A stretch of DNA of 64,000 bases from Tyto alba (taxonomy: Eukaryota; Chordata; Aves; Strigiformes; Tytonidae): NCBI RefSeq assembly GCF_018691265.1, contig NW_024881300.1:7223546-7287545 (forward strand). Direction: 5' to 3'. This document shows positions 61,959 through 64,000 of this stretch, in pieces (position 1 is the stretch's first letter; every line of letters starts with the position of its first letter). The notes under the pieces were generated by a model that was not told where the DNA came from, ran no database searches, and saw only the letters and a list, made by a program, of their open reading frames with translations. A program made the translations under genes and the position numbers.

Positions 61959-62049
61959 AAAAAAAAAAAAAAAAACAAAACAAACAAACAAACAAAAAAA
62001 CCCCACAACAAAAACCCCAACAAAAACAAAAAACAAACAAACAAAAAAA
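61959..62049. repeat. A17 run and (AAAC)n-like A/C simple repeat
   Basis: Seventeen A residues followed by CAAA-type units and short C runs, all A and C on the plus strand. Frames through it encode K/T/N repeats and are not genes. Confidence 0.95.
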
Positions 62050-62279
62050 CAGTATAGCTTATACTTGAGGAGAATTGGGAACTGGGGAAAGAAGGAATTT
62101 GGTTTAGCTATTTTAATACACTACATCTATAAGCTAGTACCAAGACTGTTATTCTGGATGTTTTCTGGTCTGTTGAGTCCTAATGTAGCTAATCTCCAAC
62201 AGATAGTGCTGCCCAGGGTTCCTGTAAAACAATCATCTGCAAACATATTTATTAACCTTTGTTATTTAGTTTTCTGAAA
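62050..62279. other. Short noncoding stretch
   Basis: Nothing recognised. Confidence 0.5.
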
Positions 62280-62480
62280 AGTGCAGGCCACCCTGCTGAA
62301 CAGTTTACAGCATTTATTTACAATGCTGACTCCTATTAGATATCATTAGGTACATAATAATTATAATAATTATGTGCATTGCTTAGGCTACCCTGCTAAA
62401 TAACAACCACTTTTATTCAGAAGTCATAATTGCAGCAGCTAGACTTAAAATGAAATGTAATTAGATTTCAGTTCACCCCC
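62280..62480. promoter_or_regulatory. Candidate conserved noncoding element
   Basis: Contains ATAATAATTATAATAATTAT (62355-62374), made of repeated AATTAT cores, plus TCATTAGG (62343-62350) and GTAATTAG (62457-62464). CACCCTGCTGAA and TACCCTGCTAAA repeat about 100 bases apart (62290 and 62389). Assigned by texture only. Confidence 0.28.
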
Positions 62481-63060
62481 TTCACACATAATCCATAACC
62501 ACTTTATAGCTATGAAATTTGTCCAGCGAAGATTAATTCATTTAGCCTGAAAAAGTAGTATCTCTGTGGTCTGTCAAGTAAAAGTTATAAAACAGTAAAT
62601 GTTTCGGAAAAACAAACAGAATTGTTGCAGTAGAACTTCAGGGGTTTTGTGTGACTTCTTGAAGAAGGCACAATGCTTTTAAACAGAGCTATTTCAGTAG
62701 TAAACACATTGAGTTTTTGCAGCCATAGCTGCATTAATGATCATAATAATTCTGTAACTCAATAGTGGGATATAACCTTAAAATTAACTGTTACAAGTTT
62801 CCTGAGTTTTGTAGACTTGAATCTGATCTGAATGTGAAGTTAGAGTCTTCCTTGTGTAAAATTAAGAAAGTCTGCAATTTTTTTAGCAAGGAAAGGTGGA
62901 AACACTAATTTACAAGGTGAAGGAAGTATGGAAGTGAAGTAATCTCTAAAATGATGATTCATTTGCTAAGCCTATTTTCTTATAAAGGTCAGAGCCAAGA
63001 ATTAGCTGATATTAGCTGTTACCTTCTCCAGATTAGCCATTTTCCCTGGCACATGACCCT
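62481..63060. other. AT-rich noncoding sequence
   Basis: Nothing recognised beyond ordinary A/T-rich sequence. Confidence 0.45.
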
Positions 63061-63149
63061 GTCTGTACATTGTGCTGTGTTTGTGTGAGTGGCAGGTAGC
63101 AGGGGAGAGGGCTACAGCAGTGGCCCCTGTAAGGGGGCTCAGACCACGA
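63061..63149 (+). mobile_element. Possible LTR 3'-end (U5) fragment
   Basis: This GC-richer block ends CAGACCACGACA, sharing ACCACGACA with the 3' end of the solitary LTR at 7716-8785, and has a similar GGGAGAG-then-GCT segment upstream. It may be the U5 end of a related, strongly truncated LTR. No 5' boundary or target duplication was found. Confidence 0.28.
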
Positions 63150-63432
63150 CACACATACATATAATCTTTTTTTAGGACAATAGCTGGCACTGACCTTATT
63201 CAGCCTACAACCATAGAGCATTTTACTGTATAAGAAGTTTCATTAAATGATTGCAGTGAAAGTTTTAAAAACTTGGATGTACCCAGGTAGGCAAACAGAG
63301 TGGGCGGAGTGGTCAAGGAATAAACATAAGGAACAGGTTTGATTCTGAACATATAACAGGTTAGGAGTGGCACAGACCAGGATGGTCGACAGATTATTTT
63401 TAACACTAAGGGTTTTGGAGAAGGGACCAGGT

Positions 63433-63437
<5 letters not shown>
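63150..63437. other. Noncoding sequence before the poly(A) tract
   Basis: No gene or retrocopy recognised, although the following A-rich tract raises the question of one. Confidence 0.4.
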
Positions 63438-63473
<36 letters not shown>

Positions 63474-63487
63474 AAACAAAAAAAAAA
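63438..63487. repeat. A35 run plus CAAA units
   Basis: Thirty-five consecutive A (63438-63472), then CAAAC and ten further A. The longest homopolymer in the window. Confidence 0.95.
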
Positions 63488-64000
63488 CTGTAAGTGAATT
63501 TGAGTACCCATAACAAATTGTTCAGTGGCAGCTTTTTTGCCAGGTAGTCTAAATGTGACTGAAAGCAGTTAATAGTGCAGTAAAAAGTGTGCTTGTATAT
63601 TTGAAAACTGCAGGCTCTACTGCTTAGTAGAACTTACGCTGAATGGGGCATTATATAGATGGTGTAATGTAGGAAGGGGGGTAGGTAAATTCATACCAAT
63701 CCTGAGCATGTTTCCAGTCTGAAATCTATTTAGGATGTTCTGATAGGGCAGGAGTCTGGCCCATGGCAACTTCAGTCTCTCCTGGAATTCCTCAATCCCC
63801 ACTTCTTATTCCAGTCCCACTCTGAAGTGACCTGGTACTTCCCAAACACTAAGCTGATTTCAGACAGGCATGTCCAATTCTAAAGCCATTTATTCCTCTT
63901 TGCGCAAAGCCCGAGTGCTCCCTTCAGCTAACTCTACCTTTATGCCGTGCATTTCCACTGACTTCATATAACTAAGTTTGAGGATTTGAACCTGAAAACC
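63488..64000. other. Unique sequence at window end
   Basis: No gene recognised. A 61-codon minus frame (63617-63802) shows no motif. Confidence 0.5.

Noticed and set aside
61847..62277. Lysine- and threonine-rich frame, with a phenylalanine-rich frame opposite
   Set aside because: Both run through the A/C simple repeat and are artefacts of it.
62355..62374. Apparent perfect palindrome around AATTATAATAATTAT
   Set aside because: The reverse complement does not match exactly. It is a repeat of AATTAT cores and not a true palindrome.
63200..63511. 103-codon minus-strand frame
   Set aside because: Its F run is the complement of the A35 tract, and the rest has no motif.
1..64000. CRISPR arrays, operons, phage or other prokaryotic systems
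   Set aside because: Repeat content, base composition and the CR1/LTR elements mark this as vertebrate DNA. No spaced direct-repeat array or gene cluster is present.

Overview
The window is AT-rich, gene-poor vertebrate DNA, most likely from a bird. The best evidence is a CR1 LINE (about 6077-10172) whose 3' UTR ends in the octamer pair ATTCTATG-ATTCTGTG typical of avian CR1. A nested LTR and several worn repeats of the kind common in birds, turtles and crocodilians agree with this. I recognise no functional protein-coding gene, no RNA gene and no CRISPR array. The window reads as a gene desert or the inside of a very large intron. Most open reading frames of 60-150 codons look like chance frames. 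The two longest, of about 350 codons, are translations of a microsatellite.

Layout. 1-313 is unique sequence. 314-1271 is a pentanucleotide array on the scale of 1 kb, with (CTTTT)25, then (CCTTT)112 without interruption, then (CTTTT)36. 1272-6076 is unremarkable sequence holding a MIR-like SINE relic (5203-5317) and a T-rich stretch. 6077-10172 is the CR1 copy. It carries most of ORF2 (endonuclease, linker, reverse transcriptase and C-terminal region) in decayed frames, and residues of both catalytic centres are changed. A solitary LTR of 1070 bp (7716-8785), with TGTC/GACA ends and a near-perfect 5-bp target duplication, sits inside the reverse transcriptase region. The LTR shows a CCAAT box, a TATA-like box, a polyadenylation signal and a three-unit heat-shock element upstream of the TATA-like box.

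From 10173 to 64000 there are ancient repeat relics (13.4, 21.3, 32.0, 35.1 and 36.2 kb), homopolymer and A-rich simple repeats, two G-quadruplex candidates (56.05 and 57.2 kb), a run of 22 G beside CpG-rich sequence (58.67 kb), a possible LTR-end fragment (63.1 kb), and several stretches that look by composition like conserved regulatory elements. The most distinctive of these is a cluster of NK2-type homeodomain motifs with 23-bp spacing at 40.06-40.16 kb.

No genes here work together as a system. The points of biological interest are the heat-shock-element LTR nested in a dead CR1, the large pure pentanucleotide array related in motif to the human RFC1 repeat, and the motif cluster at 40.1 kb. 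Boundaries of old repeats and all regulatory suggestions are by eye and were not tested by alignment.
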